From Scatomorpha merdigallinarum (GTDB lineage: Bacteria; Bacillota; Clostridia; Oscillospirales; Oscillospiraceae): DNA of 27,065 nucleotides. The notes under the pieces were generated by a model. It was not told where the DNA came from and searched no databases. It saw nothing but the letters and a program-made list of their open reading frames with translations. Shown piece by piece: positions 6,333 to 15,175 of the stretch. A program made the translations under genes and the position numbers. The stretch lies in NCBI GenBank assembly GCA_018710885.1, contig DVJA01000040.1:1-27065 (forward strand), written 5' to 3'. The first letter of the stretch is position 1; each line of letters opens with the position of its first letter.

Positions 6333-7288
6333 GTGTTCTCACCGCCTTCACTCTTTAGCAGCACACGCACTGTCGTGCCCTGGCCGGGCTCGCTTTCAAA
6401 TTCGAGCTCTGTACCGTGCAGTTCGGCTATGCGCTGGCAGAGCGCGAGGCCCAGACCCGCGCCGTTCTGGGCGCGGGAACGGGATTTGTCTATCATGTAG
6501 AAGGGCTCGGTGATGCGCCCGAGGTCCTCTTTCTTCATGCCGCGCCCGTGGTCGCGCACATAGAAGGCGTAGCCCCCGTCCACGTGCTTGCCGAAGAACT
6601 CAACCGTCTGGCCGCGGCGCGAGGCCTTTCTCGCGTTGTCTATGAGGTTTATCATGAGCGTTTTGAAGAGGTCGGGCTCGACCCAGACCTCACCGGGCTC
6701 CCAGCGCATGTCAAGCGTCATCCCGTCGGTGGCGAGGCTGGGCACGGTGACGGCGGCCACTTCGCGTATGAAGTACGGCGCGTCAAAGCGACGCCGCTCT
6801 ATGCCCTGTTTGCCGGAGACGATGAGCTCCATGAGCTTGAGCGAAAGGCTCTCTAAACGCTTGCCCTCGGAGAATATGTAGCCGGCCGCCGTGAAGCGGT
6901 TCTTCGGCGTCATCTCACGGGAGCGGAGCATGTCCGCGTAGCCGATGATGGCCGTGAGCGGGGTCTTGAGCTCGTGCGCGAAGGAGGCGATGAACTCCTC
7001 ACGCCGTTCGGCGGCCTCGGAGAGATTGCGCATGTCGTCCGTGAGCTTGGCGTTTTCTTTCTTGATGCGCTCGTTTTCGCGCTCGATGGCGCGGCCTGAG
7101 CGCGCCGCGGCGAGCGCGACAATACTGCCGCCGCCCAGGCTGAATATGAGCAGGGCCGCGGCGTACAGGCCGTAAGAGAACTCGGCGCTGCGTGCAGCGA
7201 GCAGGCAGCCGCCGAGGCATATTATGATTGCAATTACGCTCACCGCCGTTAGAAAAACCCCGGATGCAGAGCCGCGGCTAGATTTCAA
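6329..7288 (-). CDS. Sensor histidine kinase of a two-component system
   Basis: A 319-aa kinase. Two transmembrane helices (about 10-31 and 40-62) are separated by a very short outer loop, so sensing is probably within the membrane or through a partner protein. A coiled coil (about 66-96) leads to the HisKA domain with the phosphoacceptor H105 in SFAHELKTPLTAI. The ATPase domain has the N box (N214-LIDN218), G1 (D246-HGRG), F box (EPFY) and G2 (GAGLGLAL). Start is TTG 7288, inside the end of the regulator gene (11-nt overlap), with AAGGTGGG upstream. It should phosphorylate the regulator encoded just before it. Confidence 0.93.
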   Translation of the reverse strand: MKSSRGSASGVFLTAVSVIAIIICLGGCLLAARSAEFSYGLYAAALLIFSLGGGSIVALAAARSGRAIERENERIKKENAKLTDDMRNLSEAAERREEFIASFAHELKTPLTAIIGYADMLRSREMTPKNRFTAAGYIFSEGKRLESLSLKLMELIVSGKQGIERRRFDAPYFIREVAAVTVPSLATDGMTLDMRWEPGEVWVEPDLFKTLMINLIDNARKASRRGQTVEFFGKHVDGGYAFYVRDHGRGMKKEDLGRITEPFYMIDKSRSRAQNGAGLGLALCQRIAELHGTELEFESEPGQGTTVRVLLKSEGGENT

Positions 7289-7931
7289 GCCTGTATCCCA
7301 CCTTGTAGATTGTCTTTATCTTGTCTTCCCAGTGCAGCTTTTTCCTGAGCCGCTGTACGTGCAGGTCCACGGTGCGGCTGTCGCCCATGTACTCGCCGCC
7401 CCAAATGCGTTCGTATATAGTTTCACGGAAGAGCGCGACATTGCGGTTCTGGATAAAGAGCAGCAGCAGTTCAAACTCTTTTGCAGTGAGCGATATGGGC
7501 CGGTTGCCGCGTGACACCGTGTGTGAGCGCGTGTCTATGGTCAGGTCACCCAGCTCTATCTCGTACTGAGTTTTGCCCGCGCGCCGCAGTACGGCCTCGA
7601 CACGTGCGAGCAGCTCGACTATTTCGAAGGGCTTGACCAGGTAGTCGTCCGCGCCCAGGCGCAGGCCGCGCACCTTGTCCTCCATAGAGCCCTTGGCAGT
7701 TATGAAGATAACGGGTATGTTCATGGGCTTTATAAAGTCCAGCAGTTCATAGCCGTTGACCTTGGGCAGCATGATGTCAAGCAGCACCAGATCGAAGCTC
7801 TCGCGCTCCAGTATGTCCGCTGCCTGCATGCCGTCATAGGCGCATTCGCAAGAGTATCCGGCTTCGGTCAGGTTCATCTCTATGAGGTCGTTGATGGACT
7901 TCTCGTCCTCGACGACCAGTATCCTGTTCAT
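7278..7931 (-). CDS. OmpR/PhoB-family response regulator
   Basis: A 217-aa protein. The receiver domain has the acidic pocket E8-D9, phosphoacceptor D52, T78 and K100. The C-terminal part (about 125-217) is a winged helix with the family ending (TVDLHVQRLRKKL, then IKTIYKVGYRLE). Start ATG 7931 has GGAGG 8 nt upstream; an in-frame GTG at 7946 is part of that same purine-rich stretch. It is the first gene of the operon regulator - kinase - unknown protein - carboxypeptidase and probably controls its own promoter. Confidence 0.95.
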   Translation of the reverse strand: MNRILVVEDEKSINDLIEMNLTEAGYSCECAYDGMQAADILERESFDLVLLDIMLPKVNGYELLDFIKPMNIPVIFITAKGSMEDKVRGLRLGADDYLVKPFEIVELLARVEAVLRRAGKTQYEIELGDLTIDTRSHTVSRGNRPISLTAKEFELLLLFIQNRNVALFRETIYERIWGGEYMGDSRTVDLHVQRLRKKLHWEDKIKTIYKVGYRLEI

Positions 7932-7953
7932 CCCAAACACCTCCACCCGCTAC

Positions 7954-7983
7954 AGTATAACACAAATGCATCAAAGTTGCATC
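7954..7983 (-). promoter_or_regulatory. Promoter and direct-repeat operator of the two-component operon
   Basis: A TATACT -10 (7954-7959 on the minus strand) has no good -35. Instead GATGCA is repeated directly with an 11-bp period (7978-7983 and 7967-7972), covering the -35 position. Direct repeats one helical turn apart at a weak -35 are the usual site of OmpR/PhoB-type activators, so autoactivation is likely. Confidence 0.55.
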
Positions 7984-8256
7984 ATCTGAGGCGCTTCGGC
8001 GAGAAACCGGCGAATTCACCAAAATCCGCGCCGCATATTATTGTACACTGAGCACACGCGCCTGTGAAGGCTGAAACTTTTCCCAGATGCGCGCTGCGTT
8101 TATTTCAAACACGGCCGCATGGCCATTCACGCTTTGCCGTCGGGGGTCCGCAAGGAGTAGTAGCCGACCTTTTCATATCAACACCCGCGCCGCAACTTGT
8201 CAAATATGACGGGAAACCGTGGGGGTTGTTCCATGCCGCGTTTACAGAACCAGGGC

Positions 8257-8285
8257 TTGCAAAAACTGACATGGTTTGATATAAT
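8257..8285 (+). promoter_or_regulatory. Sigma-A promoter before the YigZ-family gene
   Basis: TTGCAA, 17 bp, then TATAAT, about 35 nt upstream of the start codon. Confidence 0.75.
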
Positions 8286-8319
8286 AATAAATTGAATAGT
8301 TATGTCTTGAGGTAGGTTT

Positions 8320-8943
8320 ATGCCGGATTATATCATTCCCGCCGGTTACGGCGAAGCAGAATACGTAGACAAAAAGTCGCGCTTCATAGGCCAGGTGCAG
8401 CATGTGGAGAGCGTGAGCGAAGCCATGGCCTTTATCGAGTCCGTGCGCAGCAAGTACGCCGACGCCACGCACAACGTCTGGGCCTATGTCCTGGCCGACG
8501 GGCAGATGCGCTGGTCGGATGACGGCGAGCCGGGCGGCACCTCCGGGCAGCCCACACTCAACGTCTTCCGCTCTGCCGAGGTATGCGACGTGGTTTGCGT
8601 GGTGACACGCTATTTCGGGGGCACTCTGCTGGGTTCAGGCGGGTTGGTGCGGGCCTATTCCAAGGCCGCGAGCATGGCGCTCGAGGCCGCGGGCAGAGCG
8701 CGCATGGCCGAGTGGACGCGCGTCGGGCTCGAGTGCACGTATGCTCAGTATGAGCGTGTGCGCAGGTGCCTCGAGGAGTGCGGAGGCACGGATATAGACG
8801 CAAACTTCGGCGCCGGAGTCGCCATTGCCGCCCTGTTGCCGGAAGGTGCCGCAGGAACGGCGAGCTCTATGCTGACAAATATAACGGCAGGCAGGGCGCA
8901 GTTGGAGATACTCGGCAAGGTTTACAGGCCGCAGAGAATATAG
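8320..8943 (+). CDS. yigZ: YigZ/IMPACT family protein
   Basis: A 207-aa protein of typical family length. The N-terminal IMPACT domain shows KKSRFIGQ, DATHNVWAYVL, SDDGEPGGTSGQP and TRYFGGTLLGSGGLVRAYS, all strongly conserved in the family (E. coli YigZ, B. subtilis YvyE). The C-terminal 60 residues form the ferredoxin-like domain resembling the end of elongation factor G. The molecular role is not established; a link to translation or RNA is assumed. The start has GAGGTAGG upstream. The GNAT gene follows after 12 nt. Confidence 0.93.
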   Translation: MPDYIIPAGYGEAEYVDKKSRFIGQVQHVESVSEAMAFIESVRSKYADATHNVWAYVLADGQMRWSDDGEPGGTSGQPTLNVFRSAEVCDVVCVVTRYFGGTLLGSGGLVRAYSKAASMALEAAGRARMAEWTRVGLECTYAQYERVRRCLEECGGTDIDANFGAGVAIAALLPEGAAGTASSMLTNITAGRAQLEILGKVYRPQRI

Positions 8944-8955
8944 ACGGAGGCAGAC

Positions 8956-9477
8956 ATGACATTCAGACGGGCAAAAAGCGAGGAATTTGAACGTATACGC
9001 GATTTTTACTGGGCGCTCATAGACGTCATGGAGGGCAAAGAGGGCGACCCGGGCTGGCGGCGGGGTATCTATCCCTCCGACGATGAGCTCAGGGGTGCTT
9101 TGAGTAAGGGCCAGCTTTATTTACTCGAGGACGGCGATACCGTCGCGGCGAGCGTCATAGTAAACCACGACCGCAACGAGGGCTATGCCGGCCTGCCCTG
9201 GAGGGTGGACGCTCAGGGCGACGAGGTGGTAGTGCTGCATGCACTGGGAGTGGACCCGGCGATACAGGGCCGTGGAGTGGCCGGCAGGGTGGTGGACGAG
9301 TGCATCGCCCTCGCGCGGGAGCAGGGGGCCAAGTGCGTGAGGCTCGACGTACTCTCCGGCAACAGGAGCGCCGAGCGCATATACCGGCGCGCGGGCTTTG
9401 AGTTTATCGCGGCCAAAAACATGTTCTATGAGGACACGGGCTGGACCGAGTTCCTGATGTTCGAGCTCGAACTTTGA
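8956..9477 (+). CDS. GNAT-family N-acetyltransferase
   Basis: A 173-aa protein with the GNAT fold: motif A (VLHALGVDPAIQGRG with Q104-G-R-G-V-A-G110 binding the CoA pyrophosphate), then a helix (RVVDECIALAREQGA), and motif B around NRSAERIYRRAGFEF. Acetyl-CoA is the expected donor; the acceptor is unknown. GGAGG precedes the ATG. It is probably cotranscribed with the YigZ-family gene. Confidence 0.9.
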   Translation: MTFRRAKSEEFERIRDFYWALIDVMEGKEGDPGWRRGIYPSDDELRGALSKGQLYLLEDGDTVAASVIVNHDRNEGYAGLPWRVDAQGDEVVVLHALGVDPAIQGRGVAGRVVDECIALAREQGAKCVRLDVLSGNRSAERIYRRAGFEFIAAKNMFYEDTGWTEFLMFELEL

Positions 9478-9561
9478 ATAAAAGAAAAATAATTTTTTCC
9501 TATGACGAAGGGTTTTCGGCGCCCGGCGGCGTATTAGTATTTTGCAAGGAGGTGTGCGGAT

Positions 9562-10569
9562 ATGTCCTGCCCGCGTGAGAGAAGAGAACGCGACGAACTG
9601 ACCCTCGTCTGTGAGCGCGGCGTGCGTGCCGCAGACAGCAAGGGGCGGCTTGAGCCCGAGGCTGAGTGCGAGCTGCGCACCTGTTTCCAGCGGGATGTGG
9701 ACCGCATCACTCACTGCAAAGCTTTCCGGCGATTGAAGCACAAGACGCAGGTCTTTCTGCAGCCGGAGGGCGACCACTACCGCACCCGCCTGACCCACAC
9801 GCTTGAAGTCGCGCGCATAGCCCGGACCATCTCGCGCGCCCTGCGGCTCAACGAGGATCTCACCGAGGCCATAGCGCTGGGCCATGACCTGGGGCATACG
9901 CCCTTCGGTCACGCGGGCGAGAGGGCCCTCAACGAGATATTCCCCGGCGGTTTTCGCCACTATGAGCAGAGCCTTCGCGTAGTGGACAGGCTGGAGAAGG
10001 ACGGCCGCGGCCTCAACCTCTGCGAAGAGACCAGGACCGGCATCCTCAACCACACCACGGGCAAGCCGCGCGGCAGCCTTGAAGCCGATGTGGTGCGCAT
10101 CTCGGACCGCATCGCCTACATAAACCACGACCTCGACGACGCCGAGCGAGCGGGCATACTCGTGCCCGGGGACGTCCCGGCCATAGTGCGCGAGCGCCTG
10201 GGCGAGCGCAACAGCGAGCGCATAAACTCCATCGTCACGGACGTCATTGAGACCAGCGCGGACCTAGACGTCATAATGATGTCTGAGGAGATAACGGACG
10301 CCGTGCAGGTATTCACCGACTTCATGTACTCCGAAGTCTACAAGAATCCCGTCGCCAAGGGCGAGGAGAGCAAAGTCGGAGACATACTTCTGGGCATCTG
10401 GAAGTACTATGTTGAGCGCCCCAAGGCTCTGCCGGAGGACTATCAGCGCATAGCGGAGGCAGACGGGTTGGAGCGGGCCGTCACTGACTACGTTTCCGGC
10501 ATGACAGACAAATACGTCGTGGACGTGTACATGAACCTCTTCATTCCGCGTTCCTGGCAGGTGCGCTGA
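9562..10569 (+). CDS. dgt: Deoxyguanosinetriphosphate triphosphohydrolase-like protein (HD domain)
   Basis: A 335-aa HD-family hydrolase. Metal ligands of the HD domain are visible as H79 (RLTHT), H108-D109 (GHDLGHTPFGH) and D182 (RISDRIAY); HYEQS at 133-137 is typical of the dGTPase type 2 branch. It hydrolyses dNTPs to deoxynucleoside and triphosphate. It starts with ATG after a strong AAGGAGGTG site (7 nt). Its position directly before dnaG and rpoD is the conserved clostridial arrangement. The gap of 84 nt before it has no clear promoter. Confidence 0.94.
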   Translation: MSCPRERRERDELTLVCERGVRAADSKGRLEPEAECELRTCFQRDVDRITHCKAFRRLKHKTQVFLQPEGDHYRTRLTHTLEVARIARTISRALRLNEDLTEAIALGHDLGHTPFGHAGERALNEIFPGGFRHYEQSLRVVDRLEKDGRGLNLCEETRTGILNHTTGKPRGSLEADVVRISDRIAYINHDLDDAERAGILVPGDVPAIVRERLGERNSERINSIVTDVIETSADLDVIMMSEEITDAVQVFTDFMYSEVYKNPVAKGEESKVGDILLGIWKYYVERPKALPEDYQRIAEADGLERAVTDYVSGMTDKYVVDVYMNLFIPRSWQVR

Positions 10570-10583
10570 GCGGAGGTGAGAGC

Positions 10584-12323
10584 GTGCCGTTTTCCGAGGA
10601 ATTTCTTCAGGAGCTCTCCGAGCGCAACCCCATAGAGGAAGTAGTGGGCGAGTACGTCGCGCTCACGAAGCGCTCAGGGCAGAATCTGTTCGGGCTGTGC
10701 CCCTTCCACAGCGAAAAGACGCCCAGCTTCTCCGTCTCGCCCAGCAAGCAGATTTACCACTGCTTCGGCTGCGGCAAGGGCGGCGGCGTTATAAACTTCA
10801 TCATGGATATCGAGCGCCTGAGTTTCCCCGAGGCGGTCGAGTTCCTGGCCCGGCGGGCCAATATGCAGATACCGGAGGACAGCTACGACCCCAACCGGGG
10901 CCGGCGTGAGCGGCTTTTGAAGCTCAACCGCGAGGCAGCGCGCTTCTTCTACGAACAGCTCTCGACTCCGGCGGGAGCCGCGGCCATAGAGTACATGCAA
11001 AAGCGGCGCATCTCAAAGCGCATTGCGACCAACTTCGGCCTCGGCTACGCCCCGGATGAGTGGGAGTGCCTTTCAAACGAGATGAAGTCCCGCGGCTATT
11101 CAGAGCGGGACCTCACGGACGCGGGCCTCGCCAAACACGGCAAGCGCGGCGGCATCTACGACGCCTTCCGCGGCCGGCTTATGTTCCCGGTCATAGACAT
11201 GCGCGGAAATGTGGTGGCTTTTTCGGGACGTGTGCTCGGCGAGGGCGAGCCCAAGTACATGAACAGCACTGATACGCCAGTTTTTAGCAAAAGCCACAAC
11301 CTATTTGGCCTTAATCTGGCTAAAAAGTCGAAAAGCGGGTACATTATCCTCGTCGAGGGCAATATAGACGTAGTGTCGCTGCATCAGGCCGGCTTTGACA
11401 GCGCGGTGGCCTCGCTGGGCACCTCGCTCACGAGCGAGCAGGCGAATCTGCTCTCGCGCGTGACGAAACAGGTGGTCATCTGCTACGACGCCGACTCGGC
11501 GGGCGTGAAGGCCGCGCAGAGGGCGATACCGCTGCTGGAGAAAGTCGGGCTCGGCGTGCGCGTCGTGACGGTGCCCGAGGGTAAGGACCCGGACGAGTTC
11601 ATAAAGGTCCGGGGTGCGGAGGCCTTCCGGGCGCTCATTGAGGACAGCTCCAGCGGGGTGGAATACCAGCTTGAGAGCGCGGCGCGCGGGCTGGACTTGG
11701 AGAGCGACGCGGGCAAGGTCGCGTATCTCCAGAACGCCGCCGAGGTGCTCTCAAAAATGCCAGACCCCGTCTCGCGTGAGGTGTATGCAATGCGCGTGGC
11801 CTCACAGTGCTCGGTCAGGGTGGAGGCGGTGCGCGACGCCATCAAGCAGGTGTCATCCCGCCGCGTACGGCGTGAGAAGCGAGCCTTTGAGCGCGAAAAC
11901 ACCCGCCCGGAGCGGAATATGCAGCCGGTCGGGAGCAAGATACGCTTCGAAAACCCCGCATCGGCCAGGGCCGAGATGGGACTTATAAATCTGCTGTACC
12001 AGTCGCCGGAGTTTTTCCGGCACGAGGGTATACCGGCGCCGGAGGATTTTTCATCGCCGGAGCTGGGGCACATCTACTCTGCCATGCTGGAGCTCAACCG
12101 GGCCGGATTGGAAACCGGCGCGGCCGAACTGAGCTCAAAGCTAAGCGGGGATGAGATGAGCATTTTCACAAGCATCATACAGGAGCCAGTCTCGTTGTCC
12201 AACGCGGAGAGGGCGCTTGATGATTACATAGGCAAAATCAACGGCTCGAGCCGCCCGCGGGAGGATGAAGACCTGCGCAGCGTGGCTGAGCAGCTCAAGA
12301 AAACAAAGGGTTACGGAGGATAA
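10584..12323 (+). CDS. dnaG: DNA primase
   Basis: A 579-aa primase that makes the RNA primers for replication. The zinc-binding domain has C39-x2-H42 and C60-x2-C63. The RNA polymerase core and TOPRIM domain follow, with E258 (LVEGNIDVVSLHQAG) and D302-x-D304 (CYDADSAG). The C-terminal part (from about 440) is the less conserved helicase-binding region. The glutamate motif reads EGNID where Bacillus and E. coli have EGYMD. The GTG start follows CGGAGGTGA, 14 nt after dgt. rpoD begins 3 nt after its stop, so the macromolecular-synthesis operon is intact. Confidence 0.97.
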   Translation: MPFSEEFLQELSERNPIEEVVGEYVALTKRSGQNLFGLCPFHSEKTPSFSVSPSKQIYHCFGCGKGGGVINFIMDIERLSFPEAVEFLARRANMQIPEDSYDPNRGRRERLLKLNREAARFFYEQLSTPAGAAAIEYMQKRRISKRIATNFGLGYAPDEWECLSNEMKSRGYSERDLTDAGLAKHGKRGGIYDAFRGRLMFPVIDMRGNVVAFSGRVLGEGEPKYMNSTDTPVFSKSHNLFGLNLAKKSKSGYIILVEGNIDVVSLHQAGFDSAVASLGTSLTSEQANLLSRVTKQVVICYDADSAGVKAAQRAIPLLEKVGLGVRVVTVPEGKDPDEFIKVRGAEAFRALIEDSSSGVEYQLESAARGLDLESDAGKVAYLQNAAEVLSKMPDPVSREVYAMRVASQCSVRVEAVRDAIKQVSSRRVRREKRAFERENTRPERNMQPVGSKIRFENPASARAEMGLINLLYQSPEFFRHEGIPAPEDFSSPELGHIYSAMLELNRAGLETGAAELSSKLSGDEMSIFTSIIQEPVSLSNAERALDDYIGKINGSSRPREDEDLRSVAEQLKKTKGYGG

Positions 12324-12326
12324 ACA

Positions 12327-13604
12327 ATGTCGCAGGTAAAGGAAAAAGGCAAGGACAAGACGCTCGAGGACATCAAGCTGCCCGCACAGCCGGAGGCGAA
12401 GCCGCGCGCGCACAGAAAGTCTGCCGAGAAGGCCGACAAGTCCGCAAAAAACGCCGCTCCGGAGATGCCGGAGGACCCCGAGGCTGCGGCGAAACTCAAA
12501 GCGGAAAAACTCAACGCCCTCATAGAAAAGGGCAAGAAGGCCGGAAAACTCACCAGCAAGGAGCTCATGGACACGCTCGACGACCTCAAGATGGACCCCG
12601 ACGAGCTCGACAAGTTCTATGACAAGCTCGAGGACCTGGGCATAGACACAGCCGGGGAGGACATGCTCCCGCCGCTGGACGACGACGCCCTGCCCGCCCT
12701 GGAAGAACTGCAGGAGATAGAGGAAGTCACCGAGGAGGAGATAGCCGCCGACACCGACGCGCTGGCCGACACCTTCTCCACGGACGACCCCGTGCGCATG
12801 TACCTCAAGGAGATAGGCAAGGTGCCTCTGCTCACGATGGATGAGGAGCAGGAGCTGGCCAAGCGCATGGCCGACGGCGACGAAGAGGCCAAGCGCCGCA
12901 TGGCCGAAGCCAACCTCCGTCTCGTCGTCTCCATAGCCAAGCGCTATGTTGGCCGCGGCATGCTCTTCCTGGATTTGATACAGGAGGGCAACCTTGGCCT
13001 CATAAAGGCCGTGGACAAATTCGACTACACCAAGGGCTACAAGTTCTCTACTTACGCCACCTGGTGGATACGTCAGGCCATAACCCGCGCCATAGCCGAC
13101 CAGGCCAGGACGATACGCATACCCGTGCACATGGTCGAGACGATAAACAAGGTTATCCGCGTCTCCCGCCAGCTACTGCAGGAGCTCGGCCACGACCCCA
13201 CTCCAGAGGAGATCGCCGAAGAGATGGGCATGAGCGTGGACAAGGTGCGCGACATACTCAAGATAGCTCAGGAGCCCGTCAGCCTCGAGACCCCGATAGG
13301 CGAGGAGGAGGACAGCCACCTCGGCGACTTCATCCCCGACGAGGACGCGAGCGAGCCGAGCGAAGCGGCCAGCTTCTCCCTGCTCAAGGAGCAGCTCATG
13401 ACCGTGCTCGACACGCTGACCCCGCGCGAGAAGAAGGTGCTTGAACTGCGCTTCGGCATACTCGACGGGCGCACGCGCACGCTGGAAGAGGTCGGCAAGG
13501 AGTTCAACGTCACCCGTGAGCGCATCCGTCAGATAGAGGCCAAGGCGCTGCGCAAGCTGAGGCACCCGAGCAGGAGCAAGAAGCTCAGGGACTTTTTGAA
13601 CTGA
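12327..13604 (+). CDS. rpoD: RNA polymerase primary sigma factor (SigA/RpoD)
   Basis: A 425-aa group 1 sigma factor. A lysine- and acid-rich region 1.1 fills about residues 1-140; region 1.2 starts at DPVRMYLKEIG (about 152); region 2 contains NLRLVVSIAKRY and FSTYATWWIRQAI (2.4, -10 recognition); region 3 follows; region 4 has TLEEVGKEFNVTRERIRQIEAKAL (-35 recognition). It starts with ATG after ACGGAGGA. 19 of its 24 isoleucines use ATA. A strong terminator follows. Confidence 0.98.
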   Translation: MSQVKEKGKDKTLEDIKLPAQPEAKPRAHRKSAEKADKSAKNAAPEMPEDPEAAAKLKAEKLNALIEKGKKAGKLTSKELMDTLDDLKMDPDELDKFYDKLEDLGIDTAGEDMLPPLDDDALPALEELQEIEEVTEEEIAADTDALADTFSTDDPVRMYLKEIGKVPLLTMDEEQELAKRMADGDEEAKRRMAEANLRLVVSIAKRYVGRGMLFLDLIQEGNLGLIKAVDKFDYTKGYKFSTYATWWIRQAITRAIADQARTIRIPVHMVETINKVIRVSRQLLQELGHDPTPEEIAEEMGMSVDKVRDILKIAQEPVSLETPIGEEEDSHLGDFIPDEDASEPSEAASFSLLKEQLMTVLDTLTPREKKVLELRFGILDGRTRTLEEVGKEFNVTRERIRQIEAKALRKLRHPSRSKKLRDFLN

Positions 13605-13638
13605 AAAACGCCGCGCGGTTTAACTGCGCATGCGCAAA

Positions 13639-13684
13639 ACCAGGCGGGACCTTTGATTTTCAAGGTCCCGCCTGGTCGCATTTT
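13639..13684. terminator. Terminator after rpoD, shared with the convergent gene
   Basis: A perfect 15-bp stem (13639-13653 with 13662-13676) and 8-nt loop; a TTTT run follows on the plus strand at 13681 and TTTT also follows on the minus strand. It is nested in an outer inverted repeat, AAACGCCGC at 13606-13614 and GCGGCGTTT at 13705-13713. Confidence 0.8.
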
Positions 13685-13711
13685 GATATGATGTTCAATT
13701 TCCTGCGGCGT

Positions 13712-15175
13712 TTACCACATGTCCTCGTAAGGTGTAAATTGCAGCGCACTCTGCACGGTCAGGAAGGCTCCAGCCCTGTTCCAGCTGTTTCGCATGCGCG
13801 CGTCCATCGCTGTCACGACGGGGAACTGGAAGCGGTTTGACTGGTGGGTGTAGTTCATCCAGCTATTCAAAAGCCAGCCTTCGTCGAGCGTGTCTATGGG
13901 ATACGCCACATACCCGCGACAGTTTTCGGCCCTGTTGGGCATGGAGAATGCGGCGAAGACGTCGGTGCTGAGCCGGGAGCCGAAGAAGATGTCGTTGGAG
14001 GTGAAAGTCTGGTTCCCGAGGAAGTAATAACCGGCGGCGAAGCTTTGGCCGTCCATGTCACAGAGCACGCGGCCGCTGGGGTCTCCGGCGCTGGCCCAGC
14101 CGTCGTTATCGACATAGGTCGGCCAGAGCTGCATGCTCTCGGTGCCGTAAAAGCCGGGGTTGACTGTCCAGAGGAAGTGGTGGAAGATCATCCAGCGCCC
14201 ATTGGGTAGCTCGACGGCTACGCCTGTTACGTGCAGCTCCTTTACGTCGTAGACCGTATGAATGACGTTGCCCCTATCCACTTTGCGGCCGTCGTTCACG
14301 GGCATGTCCTCGCTCTGTGAGACGACGCGCACGGCGCCGGAGCACGCGGCAAGGTCTTCCGCGCTGAGGTCATTGAGCACATTTTCGGGGAAGCCGAGCT
14401 CGAGCAGCTCTTCACGAACGGACTCATTGCCAGCAGGCTCAACCGGCTGCCAGTCCATCGGGTACTTGGAAAAGAAGAGATACCCGCAGAGCATCATGAG
14501 CAGCGTGAGCGCCGTGACGATTATTGCCAATGTGCGGTTGGAGATGAAGCCCGGCGCGGCCTTGACGGCGTAACCGGCCTCGTCCAGCCCGTTGTAGAGT
14601 TTGTACAGGCTGCGGATAATCAGCACAAAGACGGCTATCAGCGCTGCGCCGCCTATGAGGCCGAGGCTTGCGCCGAACACAGCCAGCACGAACAGCAGCA
14701 CGTACCAGGCGAAGAGCCACAAAGCCGCCGGAGCGTGCGCCGTGAGCGAACACTTGCGCTGTACGTTGCATATTGCGCCCCAAAGCAGCAGCGGCAGGAT
14801 AAGCTGCATGATGGCCGAGACTACGCCCAGGGGCTGCGTGATTTCAAGCACCGCCTCGCTGCTTGCATAGATGGTGCAGGTCAGAACCATGCTGGCGGCG
14901 AAGAAGGCACATTGGAGCGCGGTGATGACATAACAGCCCGCGAAGAAGCGGTTTTCGCGCCTGAGCGTGCGGAAGCCGCACAGCCGCAGCAGGTAGCCAA
15001 TGGCGGGGAGGATGTAACCAAGGCCCAGAAAGTTCAGGGTGACGGCGCTGAGGCCGACGCCCCAGAGTACCATGCACATGGCGTGCCGCCAGGGGGTTAC
15101 AGTGTCCACAACCTCATGCGGCGGCGTGTCAGGCACTGCGCTTTCGATGAGCGCGTCAAACTGCTTATCATTCAT
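13712..15175 (-). CDS. Polytopic membrane protein coupled to an ECF sigma factor
   Basis: A 487-aa protein. A short cytoplasmic N-terminus of about 30 residues (MNDKQFDALIESAVPDTPPHEVVD) precedes about seven hydrophobic helices between 31 and 235 and one near 250-270. The last 210 residues are soluble, probably outside, with no motif I recognise. The start ATG 15175 lies inside the end of the sigma-factor gene with GGGAGGTGA just upstream, so translation is coupled. By position it may act as anti-sigma factor or signal sensor: the short conserved-looking N-terminus would be the part that touches sigma. This is inference; no anti-sigma zinc motif is present. Confidence 0.72.
   Translation of the reverse strand: MNDKQFDALIESAVPDTPPHEVVDTVTPWRHAMCMVLWGVGLSAVTLNFLGLGYILPAIGYLLRLCGFRTLRRENRFFAGCYVITALQCAFFAASMVLTCTIYASSEAVLEITQPLGVVSAIMQLILPLLLWGAICNVQRKCSLTAHAPAALWLFAWYVLLFVLAVFGASLGLIGGAALIAVFVLIIRSLYKLYNGLDEAGYAVKAAPGFISNRTLAIIVTALTLLMMLCGYLFFSKYPMDWQPVEPAGNESVREELLELGFPENVLNDLSAEDLAACSGAVRVVSQSEDMPVNDGRKVDRGNVIHTVYDVKELHVTGVAVELPNGRWMIFHHFLWTVNPGFYGTESMQLWPTYVDNDGWASAGDPSGRVLCDMDGQSFAAGYYFLGNQTFTSNDIFFGSRLSTDVFAAFSMPNRAENCRGYVAYPIDTLDEGWLLNSWMNYTHQSNRFQFPVVTAMDARMRNSWNRAGAFLTVQSALQFTPYEDMW

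Larger units (their letters stand above)
7932..8319. other. Divergent intergenic region
   Basis: It holds the minus-strand promoter/operator at 7954-7983 and the plus-strand promoter at 8257-8285. In between (7984-8256) I see no convincing gene; a 71-codon GTG-started frame at 8064 has neither a ribosome binding site nor a recognisable sequence. Confidence 0.6.

Noticed and set aside
8194..8209. TTGTCAAATATGACGG as another Spo0A tandem box
   Set aside because: The second half-site deviates and the spacing is 9 rather than 10 bp.
8064..8279. 71-codon plus-strand open frame between the two-component operon and the YigZ-family gene
   Set aside because: GTG start without ribosome binding site, no recognisable sequence, and it runs into the promoter of the next gene.
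9121..10128. Long minus-strand open frame opposite the GNAT and dGTPase genes
   Set aside because: It spans two clear plus-strand genes and the gap between them; low-complexity composition typical of the antisense of GC-rich coding DNA.
12141..13130. Long minus-strand open frame opposite dnaG and rpoD
   Set aside because: Antisense of two certain genes; no domain and Leu/Val/Gly-rich shadow composition.
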